64,000 nt of DNA, from assembly GCA_964655175.1 (NCBI GenBank), contig CAZZLY010000003.1, forward strand, positions 1 to 64,000, read 5' to 3'. A program made the translations under genes and the position numbers. Position 1 is the first letter of the stretch. Every line of letters begins with the position of its first letter. The notes beneath the pieces were generated by a model, which had not been told where the DNA came from, ran no database searches, and saw only the letters and a list, made by a program, of their open reading frames with translations. Source of the DNA: JAIOPA01 sp964655175 (GTDB taxonomy: Bacteria; Eisenbacteria; RBG-16-71-46). Positions 24,636 through 33,282 of this stretch are shown piece by piece.

Positions 24636-26749
24636 TGCGCGTCGGCTACGTGCTCAAGGTGTATCCGCGCCTGTCGCAGACCTTCATCGTCAACGAGATC
24701 CGCGCCCACGAGGCCGCCGGGCTCGAGGTGGTGGTGTTCTCGCTGCGTCGTCCCAAGGCGTCGGACCTCGCGGTGCTCGACGGGTCGCTCCGGGCGGAGG
24801 TCGTGCAACTCGACGGTCCCGACGAGGCGCTCGAGGCGCAACTCGTCGCGGCCGCGCGCGCGCGCGGCATCACGCATCTGCACGCGCACTTCGCCAAGCT
24901 CGCCACGCGGGTGGCCCGTTCGGCCGCGCGCACGCTGGGGGTGCCGTACTCGTTCACCGCGCACGCGCGCGACATCTTCGAGGACAGCGTCGATCCGGTC
25001 GCGCTGCGGGACTACGTGCGCGACGCGGCGCAGGTCGTCACCGTGAGCCGCTTCAACGTCGAGTTCCTGGAGCGCACCCATGGACGGCGCGCGTCGCTCG
25101 TCTACAACGGGCTGCCGCTCGAGTCGTTCCCGTACAGCGCGCCGCGGGACCGCGCCCCGGTCGTGCTCGCGGTGGGCCGTCTCATCGCGAAGAAGGGCTT
25201 CGCCGATCTCATCGAGGCGGCGGCGATCCTGGCGCGCGAGGGCGTGTCGTTCCGCTGCGACGTCGTGGGCGAGGGCGAGGAACGCGAGGCACTGGCGGCG
25301 CGCATCGCGGCGCACGGCCTCGCCGATCGCGTACGACTGTGGGGTGCCCGCTCGCCCGAACAGGTGCGGGCGCACATGCGCGAGGCCGCCGTGCTCGCGG
25401 CACCGTGCGTGGTGGCCGCCGACGGCGATCGTGACGGCCTGCCCACGGTGCTGCTCGAGGCCATGGCGCTCGGCACGCCGTGCGTGGGGACCGACGTCAC
25501 CGGCATCCCCGAGGCGATCACCGACGGCGTGACCGGCCGGATCGTGGCGCAGCACGACCCGACCGCCCTCGCGGCCGCGCTGCGCGCGCTGCTCGCCGAC
25601 GCGGGTGAACGCGTGCGTCTCGCCGAGGCGGCGCGTGCGCTCGTCGAGCGACGATTCTCGAGCGCGGCCAACACGCGACGCCTGCGCGCGCTGTGGGGCG
25701 CACAGCCGTTGCGCGTGCTGTTCCGCGTCTACAATCGCCGTGGACTGGGGCATTGGATGCGCGGGCTGAACATCGCGCGCGAGCTGCTCGCACTGGAACC
25801 GGCCACCGAGGTGCGGTTCCTCACGCGGTCCGAGCCGCCGTTCCCGATCGACGATGCCCGCATCCGTCATCAGGTGGCCGAGGATCCCGCGACGCTGGAT
25901 GCGCTGCCCCCGGAACTGGCGGCGTTCGCCCCCGACGTGGTGGTGGACGACACGATGCCGCCGACCCGACTCACCGAGGAGGGCGCACGCCACGTGTTCG
26001 TCATGCGCCGTTGCGCCGACGAGCGGCAGGCGCAGGTGTTCGCGCATCCGCAGGTCGCCGCCATGGACGCGATCGTGGTGCCGCACACGCGCGAGGGATT
26101 CGGGCACGAGCTGCCGTCCCCGCTCGAGCCGCGCACGACGTTCGTGGGACCCATCGCGCGCCGCGCCTCGGCCGAGCGCACCGCGGCGCTGCGCGCGCGT
26201 CTGGGACTCGTCGACAGGGGCTTCACCCTGGTCTCGACGCCGGGCGGCGGCGGTTTCGCCGACGACGTGGCGCACTTCGTGGCGGTGGCGCGCGCCGCGC
26301 ACGCGCGACTGGCGGGGCTCGTGCGCGGCTTCCGGCACGTGCTCGTGCTGGGGCCCAACGCGACGCTCGCGGTCGAGCCGGTGGACGACGCCATGATCGT
26401 GCTCGCGAGCGAGCCCGAGATGGCGAGCCTGCTCGCGAGCGCCGACGCCGTGCTGTCCGCGGGCGGCTACAACAGCGTGAGCGAGATCCGGCTCGAGCGC
26501 CGTCCGGCGTTCTTCCTGCCCGGGCATCGCACGCACGACGATCAGCGCCAGCGGGTCGCCGAACTCGCCGAGCGCGGCCTCGCCGAGGTGCTGCCGACCG
26601 ACGACGTCGCGGCGGCGGCGGAGCACCTCGCGGCGGCCTGTCTCGCGCCCGAACGGCTGGCCGCCATGCACGCGGCCTACGCGCACGACGACTTCGCGAC
26701 CGGCAATCGTCGGGCCGCCGAGACCGTGCTGAGGTGCGCGCGATGCTGA
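24635..26749 (+). CDS. Fused glycosyltransferase: GT4 half joined to a GT28/MurG-like half
   Basis: 704-aa cytoplasmic protein of two GT-B units in one frame. Residues 1 to about 355 are a GT4 enzyme (N-terminal MRVGYVLKVYPRLSQTFI, sugar-nucleotide part VLAVGRLIAKKGFADLIEA and the E-x7-E motif DGLPTVLLEAMALGTPCVGTD split over the binding site). From about residue 357 a second unit begins (LRVLFRVYNRRGLGHWMRGLNIARELL, the Gly-rich N-terminal loop of GT28-type proteins) and ends with LLASADAVLSAGGYNSVSEI and PGHRTHDDQRQRVAELAERGLA, the UDP-sugar-binding signature of MurG/MGDG-synthase relatives. The two may act in series on one glycan or lipid. The start overlaps the phosphatase stop by 1 nt, and the kinase gene begins 7 nt before its end. 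Confidence 0.85.
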   Translation: MRVGYVLKVYPRLSQTFIVNEIRAHEAAGLEVVVFSLRRPKASDLAVLDGSLRAEVVQLDGPDEALEAQLVAAARARGITHLHAHFAKLATRVARSAARTLGVPYSFTAHARDIFEDSVDPVALRDYVRDAAQVVTVSRFNVEFLERTHGRRASLVYNGLPLESFPYSAPRDRAPVVLAVGRLIAKKGFADLIEAAAILAREGVSFRCDVVGEGEEREALAARIAAHGLADRVRLWGARSPEQVRAHMREAAVLAAPCVVAADGDRDGLPTVLLEAMALGTPCVGTDVTGIPEAITDGVTGRIVAQHDPTALAAALRALLADAGERVRLAEAARALVERRFSSAANTRRLRALWGAQPLRVLFRVYNRRGLGHWMRGLNIARELLALEPATEVRFLTRSEPPFPIDDARIRHQVAEDPATLDALPPELAAFAPDVVVDDTMPPTRLTEEGARHVFVMRRCADERQAQVFAHPQVAAMDAIVVPHTREGFGHELPSPLEPRTTFVGPIARRASAERTAALRARLGLVDRGFTLVSTPGGGGFADDVAHFVAVARAAHARLAGLVRGFRHVLVLGPNATLAVEPVDDAMIVLASEPEMASLLASADAVLSAGGYNSVSEIRLERRPAFFLPGHRTHDDQRQRVAELAERGLAEVLPTDDVAAAAEHLAAACLAPERLAAMHAAYAHDDFATGNRRAAETVLRCARC

Positions 26750-27606
26750 ACGACCGCATCTTCGGTTCGGGCGGGGAACTCGCGGAGCGCCATCCGGGGC
26801 CGTGGGTGCCGCGCATGCTCGACGCCTCGCCCGAGGGCCGCGCCGTCGTCGAATGGCGGCAGGGCGATCGCGTGCTCATCGCCAAGCTGCGTCCCGATGG
26901 CGGAGGGGCCGCGCAGCTCGCGTTGTTGCGCCAGTTGCACGCGTCCGCCACCGCGACGCTGCGCGTCCCCGAGCCCATCACGTGGCTCGAGGCCTCGCGC
27001 GCGCTGGTGACCGGTGCCGCGAGCGGCGCGTCGTGCCGTCATGCCGATCCGTTGCAGGACTCCGCGGTGTTCGAGCGCATCGGTCGTGCGCTGGCGGAGT
27101 TCCATGCACTCGCCGTGGTGCCGGGGCCCGCCAAGCGACTCGAGGACCACATCGAGGAGTTGATCCGACCCGCGCCGCGCGTGCTCGCCGCCGCGCTGCC
27201 GCAGTACGCGGTGCGCATCACGCGCGCACTCGCACGTCTGGAGGAGGAGAGCGCGGAGTGGGGGCTGATCCCGGTGACGCCGCTGCATCGCGACTTCCAT
27301 CTGCGACAGCTCTTCGACGACGGCGTGCACGTCACCGTGATCGATTGGGACGATGCCGCATCGGGGGACCCCGCCTTCGACGTGGGTTACTTCACGGCGT
27401 ATCTGCGGTCGCACCTCTCGAGCGAGGCCGCCGCCGTCGGGATCGACGCGTTCCGGCGCGGCTACGGGGGCAACGCGTCGTTGTGGGCGCGCGTCCCCGT
27501 GTACGAGCGCTTCAACGCACTGCGCCGCGCGTGCCGCCGGTTCCGTCTCCAGGACAACGGCTGGCAGCGCGAACTCGAGGCGATGTTCGCGCGTCTCGAG
27601 GACTGA
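26743..27606 (+). CDS. Aminoglycoside-phosphotransferase (APH)-fold kinase
   Basis: 287-aa protein with the APH/choline-kinase fold. The Brenner-type catalytic loop reads LHRDFHLRQLF (Asp as base; the usual later Asn is replaced by Gln) and the metal-binding Asp lies in VIDWDDAASGDPAFDVGY. The N-terminal lobe shows the nucleotide Lys in LIAKLRP. Being overlapped by the double glycosyltransferase gene (ATG 7 nt before its stop), it more likely phosphorylates a sugar, lipid head group or glycan than an antibiotic. It closes the three-gene operon; no terminator hairpin was found after it. Confidence 0.8.
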   Translation: MLNDRIFGSGGELAERHPGPWVPRMLDASPEGRAVVEWRQGDRVLIAKLRPDGGGAAQLALLRQLHASATATLRVPEPITWLEASRALVTGAASGASCRHADPLQDSAVFERIGRALAEFHALAVVPGPAKRLEDHIEELIRPAPRVLAAALPQYAVRITRALARLEEESAEWGLIPVTPLHRDFHLRQLFDDGVHVTVIDWDDAASGDPAFDVGYFTAYLRSHLSSEAAAVGIDAFRRGYGGNASLWARVPVYERFNALRRACRRFRLQDNGWQRELEAMFARLED

Positions 27607-28321
27607 GACGTCGTTCGCGGCGAGACGCGTCCGAGGCGGTGCGTGGGAGAGCGCAGGTCGTGCCGTCGCGGTCACCTGCTATCGCGCACATCCACAGTCG
27701 GTTGAACGCTCCGCCCGCGCCGACGTGCGGCTTCGCGCTCGGGCGGTTCCACGCCCGGCGCATGACAACTCGGCGGGACTGGATGCCCCGGTGGAATGTG
27801 AAGTGGTACCGGGAAAGAAATGGCAATCCCGACATTTCGCTGGTGCCGCGACGCACTGGTGCCGATACTTCGCTGGCAAGTCGAGAAAAATTGGTTCCGC
27901 CGTCCACGGTGAACCTGTTCATTCTCGACCCCCTGTTCGAAGGTCGGAGGCGCGTCGCGCCGGAGTCGATTCCGACCGAGCCGCATGGCAGCGTCGGGGG
28001 GCTGGTTCACCGGATCGGGCCGAGAGGATGGCTCAGCCTGGTCACGAACCGAGACCCCTGGCCTGCCAGATCTTCCGCGGTCCGCCGCGAGGGACGTTCC
28101 GGTCGAGGTGACGCTGCGCCGCCCCGCGAGGGTGGTCGTGGATCCCCTGACGCCGAGACCGACGTTCCACGCGCGGGCGCGGCGCCGATGCCGTGAGACG
28201 AGTCCCGCTGGCGCCCCGTTCGAGTCCCCGCGACTCACGGGACATCCCCCGACGCCAGCGACGGTCGCAGCCGACCGTGGGACCCGCGCTCACGGCATCG
28301 TTCGTTGGGGCGGCCGCGACT
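27607..28321. other. 715-bp region without a supportable gene; locally AT-richer
   Basis: No reading frame here has recognisable protein features. The stretch of about 27770-27930 contains AAAGAAATGG and GAGAAAAATTGG and is visibly less GC-rich than any coding region nearby. It also holds an imperfect direct repeat (CCAGCGAA-T-TCGG on the minus strand, at about 27826-27843 and 27869-27885). This may be a decayed gene or mobile-element scar, but no transposase motif, terminal inverted repeat or tRNA was found. Confidence 0.4.
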
Positions 28322-28870
28322 TCAGCGCGGCGTCCGACACCAGGTCGCGAACGTCGCGAGATCGGCACGCAGTCGCTCGCGCGTGCGCTCGTCGGCGAGC
28401 GAGCCATCGGCCGCGAAGGCCTGGCCCGCGTTCGACAGGCAGAACTCGTGGCCCGGCAGCATGCGCATGCCGACCGCGTACAGCGTCGGCAGCCACGCCT
28501 GATGCGCTCGCACGCCGCCCATGCCGCCGGGCGAGGCGCTCAGCAGCAGCACCGGCCGACCGCGCAGCGGCGAATCCGCACCCCGCGACACCCAGTCGAG
28601 CGCGTTCTTGAGCACGCCGGGCACGCCGTGGTTGTACTCGGGCGTCGAGATCACGACGCCGTCGGCCGCACGGATGGCCTCGCGCAGCGCCACGACGCCC
28701 GCCGGCAGCCCCTGCGCCTCGACGTCGCCATCGTAGAGCGGCACGTCGTGCACGGTGCGCACCGTGAGCGTGACCGAGGGCGGCACGAGCGACGTCGCCG
28801 CGCGCAGCAGTGCCGTGTTGTGCGAACCGGCGCGCAGGCTGCCGGACAATCCGAGGAGCGCGAGCGACAC
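28322..28870 (-). CDS. NADPH-dependent FMN reductase family protein
   Basis: 182-aa flavodoxin-fold oxidoreductase. The N-terminal phosphate-binding loop GLSGSLRAGSHNTALLRAA and the later TPEYNHGVPGVLKNALDWVSRG match NAD(P)H-dependent FMN reductases and azo/quinone/chromate reductases of the ChrR/YieF type. It is likely a soluble homotetramer or dimer reducing quinones or flavins, with roles in oxidative stress. The GTG start at 28870 is chosen because the fold begins there (VSLALLGLSGS) and GGAGGT lies just before it. A -10 candidate TAGACT lies 31 nt upstream. It is transcribed away from the neighbouring TPR membrane protein. Confidence 0.87.
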   Translation of the reverse strand: MSLALLGLSGSLRAGSHNTALLRAATSLVPPSVTLTVRTVHDVPLYDGDVEAQGLPAGVVALREAIRAADGVVISTPEYNHGVPGVLKNALDWVSRGADSPLRGRPVLLLSASPGGMGGVRAHQAWLPTLYAVGMRMLPGHEFCLSNAGQAFAADGSLADERTRERLRADLATFATWCRTPR

Positions 28871-28901
28871 GTGACCTCCGTGGGGATGGGGTGGAGCGGA
28901 C

Positions 28902-28907
28902 AGTCTA
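28902..28907 (-). promoter_or_regulatory. -10 element (TAGACT) of the FMN reductase gene
   Basis: TAGACT on the minus strand, the same hexamer as the divergent plus-strand promoter at 28955 and that at 62872. The predicted leader is about 25 nt. Confidence 0.45.
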
Positions 28908-28954
28908 GGCCATCGCGGGGCCTCGTGCGCTCGCCGCGGGCGCACCCCGCGCGC

Positions 28955-28960
28955 TAGACT
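28955..28960 (+). promoter_or_regulatory. -10 element (TAGACT) of TPR membrane protein B, leaderless type
   Basis: TAGACT then 7 nt and the ATG at 28968, with no ribosome-binding sequence in between. Confidence 0.5.
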
Positions 28961-28967
28961 CGCGCGC

Positions 28968-30848
28968 ATGTCCGCGCGTCCCCGTAAAGCCCCCCGGCCC
29001 GCTTCCGACGCCGTCGCCCCGGTCCCGCCCGTGCGACCGGCGCTCGCGCGCGATCCCTGGCTGCTCGCGATCGTGATCGCGCTCGTGCTGCTGATCGCGC
29101 GCGCATGGGGGGCGCCGCTCGGCGAACCGGTCGCGGACGACTTCGACCATCTGCATCACGTGCTGTTCTCGGGCTCGTGGTCGTGGTTCGACGGCGGCGG
29201 CTCGGCCTCGTTCTGGCGGCCGCTCGCCTACCAGGGCTGGTACGGTCTGTGGCACGACGTGATCCTGTCGCATCCGGGCGTGCTCGCGACCCTGCACGTG
29301 CTGCTGCTCGGCCTCGTCGCGGTGCTCGTGTACGACCTCGCGCGCGATCGGTTGAACGGGCCCGCCGCAGCGGTGGCGGCCACGTTCCCGCTGGGACTCG
29401 AGGCGACGCGCGCGCTCGTCACCGTGCCGGTGCACATCGTCGATCTGGGTCTCGTCGTGGCGTCGGGGCTGGCGTGGTGGGCGGCCGCGCGCGGTCGCTT
29501 CGCGCTCGCGCTCGTGGCGCTGCTCGCTGGGCTGTCGTGCAAGGAGACCGCGATCGTCACCGCACTGCTGCTGCCGTGGCTCGCACGCACCGACGACCGC
29601 CACCACCGGGTGCGTTGGATCGTGGGCGCGTGGTCGCTCGCGCTGGCGTGGGCGATCGCCTACGTCCTCGTGCGTCGCGGCATGGCGCTGGCGCTGCCGC
29701 ACGGGCTCGAGGCGGGGCTCGGGCCCGCGATGCTCGGCGAGGGGGCGCGCTACGCCTGGGCGTTCGCGGGCACGCTGCGGGCGTGTGTCAGCCTGCCCAT
29801 GACGCCGGTGGCGTGGGAGGGCGCGCTGGTCGGCGCGGGCGTGCTGCTGGTGGGGCTCGCCGGGTTGCGCTTCGCCACCGATGCCGCCGCGCGGGCGCGC
29901 TTCGCGGGCGTGCGCGGTCTCGTGCTCGTGGGGCTCGCATGGACGATCCTCGCCACGCTCACGCTGCTGCCCGTGCATCCGGTGTGGTCGCCGGAGCGCA
30001 TCGTGTACACGAGCCTCGGCGCGGGCGTGGCGCTGGCCGCCCTGCTCGGGACCGCGCACCCCGCGCTGCTCGTGATCCTGGTGGCGCTGCGCGTCACCAC
30101 GTTCGTGCTCGCGCCCGTGGCGCCGACGGCGATCACGCGGCTCGCCCCCGAGCGCGGCGCGTTCGTGGACTTCGAGCGGCTCGCTCGCTTGCAGCGTCTG
30201 GCGCGCGAGGTGCGCACCGCGCTCGCGCGCGAGTATCCGGTGCTGCCGCACGGCGCGCGCATCGCATGGGTGCATCCGCCGCACGGTACCGACTACGCGC
30301 TCGGCGATCGCGCGCTGCAGGTGTGGCGGCGCGACTCGACCCTGCACTGGGTGCGCTGGGAGTCGCTCGACGAGGCGGGCGCGCACGCGTTGGCCGGCGC
30401 GCTCGAGTTCCGCGAGGACGCCACGCCGCCGATCCGGCGCGTGGCGCCGGGTGCGATCGAGGAACTGTTCGCGGCCGCGCGCTTGCAGCGTGCGGGCCGC
30501 ACCGCCGAGGCGCTCACGCGGCTGGCGCGCGCGGACTCCCTGCAGACCGATCGCGAGGCGCTGCACATCCGCGCCCGCATCGTCGGCTACGAGGCGTGGC
30601 TGCTGGGGCAGAGCGACCGGCTGCCCGAGGCCGAGGCGCGCGCGCACGAGGCGCTCTTACTCTCGGATCAGGAGGCGGAAGCGCACCTGACGCTCGCCGC
30701 CGTCCTGCAGACACGCGGCGAATGGGACGCGTCCCTGGCCCACCTCGACAGCGTGCTGACGTGGTACCCCGGGTTCCGCAAGGCGCTCGACCTGCAGGCG
30801 TTCGTGCGCGATCGCCGCGCGGCGGTGGCGGCGGGTGCTCGTCCGTGA
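28968..30848 (+). CDS. Polytopic membrane protein with C-terminal TPR-like repeats (paralogue B)
   Basis: 626-aa paralogue of the protein at 14429-16342. A short Pro/Arg-rich cytoplasmic tail precedes a first helix and an acidic first loop APLGEPVADDFDHLHHVLF, a place where GT-C glycosyltransferases carry their catalytic acid. About ten helices follow to residue about 390, including SCKETAIVTALLLPWL, then a soluble region (LARLQRLAREVRTALAREYPVLPHGARI) and TPR-like helices from about 510 to 615. Alignment by eye with paralogue A is collinear along the full length. The function is unknown; a polyprenyl-linked sugar transferase is one possibility. It is probably leaderless. The next gene on the strand (P450) begins 34 nt after its stop and may be co-transcribed. 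Confidence 0.75.
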   Translation: MSARPRKAPRPASDAVAPVPPVRPALARDPWLLAIVIALVLLIARAWGAPLGEPVADDFDHLHHVLFSGSWSWFDGGGSASFWRPLAYQGWYGLWHDVILSHPGVLATLHVLLLGLVAVLVYDLARDRLNGPAAAVAATFPLGLEATRALVTVPVHIVDLGLVVASGLAWWAAARGRFALALVALLAGLSCKETAIVTALLLPWLARTDDRHHRVRWIVGAWSLALAWAIAYVLVRRGMALALPHGLEAGLGPAMLGEGARYAWAFAGTLRACVSLPMTPVAWEGALVGAGVLLVGLAGLRFATDAAARARFAGVRGLVLVGLAWTILATLTLLPVHPVWSPERIVYTSLGAGVALAALLGTAHPALLVILVALRVTTFVLAPVAPTAITRLAPERGAFVDFERLARLQRLAREVRTALAREYPVLPHGARIAWVHPPHGTDYALGDRALQVWRRDSTLHWVRWESLDEAGAHALAGALEFREDATPPIRRVAPGAIEELFAAARLQRAGRTAEALTRLARADSLQTDREALHIRARIVGYEAWLLGQSDRLPEAEARAHEALLLSDQEAEAHLTLAAVLQTRGEWDASLAHLDSVLTWYPGFRKALDLQAFVRDRRAAVAAGARP

Positions 30849-30882
30849 CGCACGCGCGTGGCGCGTCCCGGTCGCGGGGCGC

Positions 30883-32148
30883 ATGATGGCGAGCATGAGC
30901 TCCCTGCCGATCCCGCCCTCGGGGCGTTACGACGCGACCACGCGCACGCTCGATCTGGACCCGCGCGACCCCGCGTTCGTCGCCGACCCGTACGCCGCCT
31001 ACGCGGCGCTGCATGCGGTCGGCGGCGTGTTCCGTTGGGCGCAGTACGAGCACTGGTGCTTCGCCCGGCACGAGGACGTGAGCGCGTTGCTGCGCGATCC
31101 CCGGCTCGGGCGGCAGATCACGCACAAGCATTCGCGCGAATCCCTCGGTTGGCCCGAGCCGAGCGCGCACCTCGAGGCGTTCACGCGCTACGAGGCGAAC
31201 GCGCTGCTCGAGCTCGAGCCCCCGGCGCACACGCGCATGCGCATGCTCGTCAACCGGCCGTTCCTGTCGCGCGTGAACGAGGCGCTGCGGCCACGCATCG
31301 CCGCGCTCGCGCACGCCGCGATCGATCGGTTCGCCGGGCGTGGCACGGTCGAGCTGCTCGAGCACTACGCCACGCCGATCCCGGTGCAGGTGATCTGCGA
31401 TCTGCTGGGCGCACCGCTCGATCGCGTGCCCGATCTGTTGCGTTGGTCGCACGACATGGTGGCCATGTACCAGGCGCGTCGCGACGCCGAGGTCGAGCGG
31501 CGCGCGGTCGAGGCCACGCAGGCGTTCTCGGCGTTCGTGCGCGAGTTGTACGCCGCACGTGCGCGCGACCCGCGCGAGGACCTGCTCACCGCGCTCCTGG
31601 CGAGCGAGGTGGGCGACGATCGGCTGAGCGATCCCGAGCGCGTCTCGACCGCGATGCTGTTCCTGATCGCCGGGCACGAGGCGACCGTGCACGCGATCGC
31701 CAACGGCGTGCGGGCATTGCTCGAGGCGGGGATCGATCCGGCGGTCGCGTTCGCCGACGCGGACGCCACCGCGCGCACGGTGGAGGAGGTGCTGCGGTTC
31801 GACACGCCGCTGCACCTGTTCACGCGCTACGTGCTCGAGCCGTGCACGATCCACGGCGTCGCGTTCGCGCCCGGGGACAAGGTGGGCCTGCTGCTCGGGG
31901 CCGCCGATCACGATCCGGTGCGCTTCCCCGAACCGCGTCGGTTCGAGCCCGCACGCACGCCGAATCCGCACCTGTCGTTCGGCGGTGGCATCCACTTCTG
32001 CGTCGGCGCCCCACTCGCGCGACTCGAACTGCAGGTCGTGCTGCCGGCGCTGTTCGAGCGCCTGCCGGGCTTGTCCCTGGCGTCGCCGCCGCGCTGGCGC
32101 GACACCTACCACTTCCGCGGACTCGAGCGACTCGACCTGCGCTGGTGA
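30883..32148 (+). CDS. Cytochrome P450 with altered I-helix
   Basis: 421-aa soluble bacterial class I P450. The heme ligand Cys373 is in FGGGIHFCVGAPLAR, the ExxR pair is in EEVLRF and the PERF-type segment is PRRFEPA. The I-helix reads FLIAGHEATV: where most P450s have an acid-alcohol pair (Glu/Asp-Thr) used for O2 activation, here Glu266 is followed by Ala267, with Thr one residue later. P450eryF is a known enzyme with Ala at this place. Substrate unknown. Two starts are possible (ATG 30883 and ATG 30895); the first is given but the second is equally good. No ferredoxin or reductase gene is adjacent, so redox partners must come from elsewhere. It converges on the HDOD gene with 9 bp between stops. 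Confidence 0.87.
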   Translation: MMASMSSLPIPPSGRYDATTRTLDLDPRDPAFVADPYAAYAALHAVGGVFRWAQYEHWCFARHEDVSALLRDPRLGRQITHKHSRESLGWPEPSAHLEAFTRYEANALLELEPPAHTRMRMLVNRPFLSRVNEALRPRIAALAHAAIDRFAGRGTVELLEHYATPIPVQVICDLLGAPLDRVPDLLRWSHDMVAMYQARRDAEVERRAVEATQAFSAFVRELYAARARDPREDLLTALLASEVGDDRLSDPERVSTAMLFLIAGHEATVHAIANGVRALLEAGIDPAVAFADADATARTVEEVLRFDTPLHLFTRYVLEPCTIHGVAFAPGDKVGLLLGAADHDPVRFPEPRRFEPARTPNPHLSFGGGIHFCVGAPLARLELQVVLPALFERLPGLSLASPPRWRDTYHFRGLERLDLRW

Positions 32149-32157
32149 GGTCGTCGT

Positions 32158-33282
32158 TCACGCCACCGCGAGCGCATCGGCCTCGTGGTGGGTGAACCGC
32201 AGTGCGCCCTCGGTGGCGTGGTGACAGGCCCGCTGCAGCGTCTCGGCGTCCAGCACCAGCCCGCCGCGGGCGATCCACTCGTGCGCGTCACCACGCGTGC
32301 CGCTCGCGATCGCGAGATCGGCGCGCTCGGCCACGAACAGCAGTTCCGAGGCCGCATGCGGCAGGTGCGGCGTGGTGCGGCGGTGATGATCGGCCACCGC
32401 GGCCGCCAGATCGGGATCGAGTCCCCAGTGCAACAGCGCCAGCCCACCGAGCGGCTCGTGCAACTCGCCCAGCATTCGCCGCAACAGCGAGAACGGCAGC
32501 GGTGAGGCGGTCCGCGTGCGCCGCCGGCGTTCCGAGATCGTGTCGAACAGCACCAACTTGCCGGCGTCGTGCAGCAGCCCGAGCAGGTACGCGGCCTCGG
32601 GATCGAGGGCGAAGCCGCGCGCGAGTTCGCGCGCGATCGAGGCGGTCCGCGTCAGGTGCAGCCAGACCTGCGACGTCATGGCCTCGCACGCGCCGCCCGG
32701 CCGGCACAGCGTGTGGTGCAGCGTGTGCTTGAGGATCACCGCTTCCGCTCCCGACGAGCCCGTGCGCTGCAGCGCCTCGTGCAACGAGTCCACCTCGGTG
32801 TCGCCGACGCGGTACCAGACCGAGTTCGCCATGCGCATGAGCCCTTCGGCGAGCGAGGGATCGCGCTCGAACGCGTCCGCGACGTCCTGCAGGTTGGACA
32901 ACGGGTGACGCGCCAGCCGCAGCGCGCGCTGCGCCGCGGTCGGGATCGGTCGCAGCGTGTGATCGTCCGCATGGACCACGCGATCGAGCACCGCGCGCAC
33001 CTCGTCGGTGTGCGCGCCGCGGCCCAGGTCGGCCGCGATGGCGCGCGCGCGTTCGGCGAGTGTGGCCCGCAGGTGACGGCGCAGTGTCGCGCGGTAGCGG
33101 TCGCGCGCGGATTCGACCGCCTCGGCGGACACCGTGGGGACGATCGCGGGCGGCATGAACGCGGATTCGGGACTGGGGGCTCGCAAGGGCGTGCGGGGCG
33201 AGTCCGTGGCCATGGGCGCGACGGGGGCGACCGGGCCGATAAGGGTGGCGGGTCGGATCAGGCGGCGGAACCAACCGAACAT
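32158..33282 (-). CDS. HDOD-domain signalling protein
   Basis: 374-aa protein with an HDOD domain (about residues 120-330), a relative of HD-phosphodiesterases without their full set of metal ligands. It shows PLSNLQDVADAFERDPSLAEGLMRMANS at the start of the domain and YLLGLLHDAGKLVLFDTI and ALLHWGLDPDLAAAVADHHRR further on. An N-terminal 60 residues are Pro/Ala-rich and probably disordered, starting MFGWFRRLIRP, which could be amphipathic. HDOD proteins often act in motility, DNA uptake or cyclic-di-GMP networks. It has no domain partner such as GGDEF. The start is the only ATG near the beginning of homology. Confidence 0.8.
   Translation of the reverse strand: MFGWFRRLIRPATLIGPVAPVAPMATDSPRTPLRAPSPESAFMPPAIVPTVSAEAVESARDRYRATLRRHLRATLAERARAIAADLGRGAHTDEVRAVLDRVVHADDHTLRPIPTAAQRALRLARHPLSNLQDVADAFERDPSLAEGLMRMANSVWYRVGDTEVDSLHEALQRTGSSGAEAVILKHTLHHTLCRPGGACEAMTSQVWLHLTRTASIARELARGFALDPEAAYLLGLLHDAGKLVLFDTISERRRRTRTASPLPFSLLRRMLGELHEPLGGLALLHWGLDPDLAAAVADHHRRTTPHLPHAASELLFVAERADLAIASGTRGDAHEWIARGGLVLDAETLQRACHHATEGALRFTHHEADALAVA

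Noticed and set aside
26743..27606. Aminoglycoside resistance gene
   Set aside because: The APH fold is shared by many sugar, lipid and choline kinases, and the gene is coupled to a glycosyltransferase; nothing indicates a drug substrate.
27900..27960. A GTTCGAA T-loop-like string suggesting a tRNA
   Set aside because: No complementary acceptor, D or anticodon stem could be drawn around it.
30883..33282. P450 and HDOD genes as one functional unit
   Set aside because: They are convergent on opposite strands and share only adjacency.
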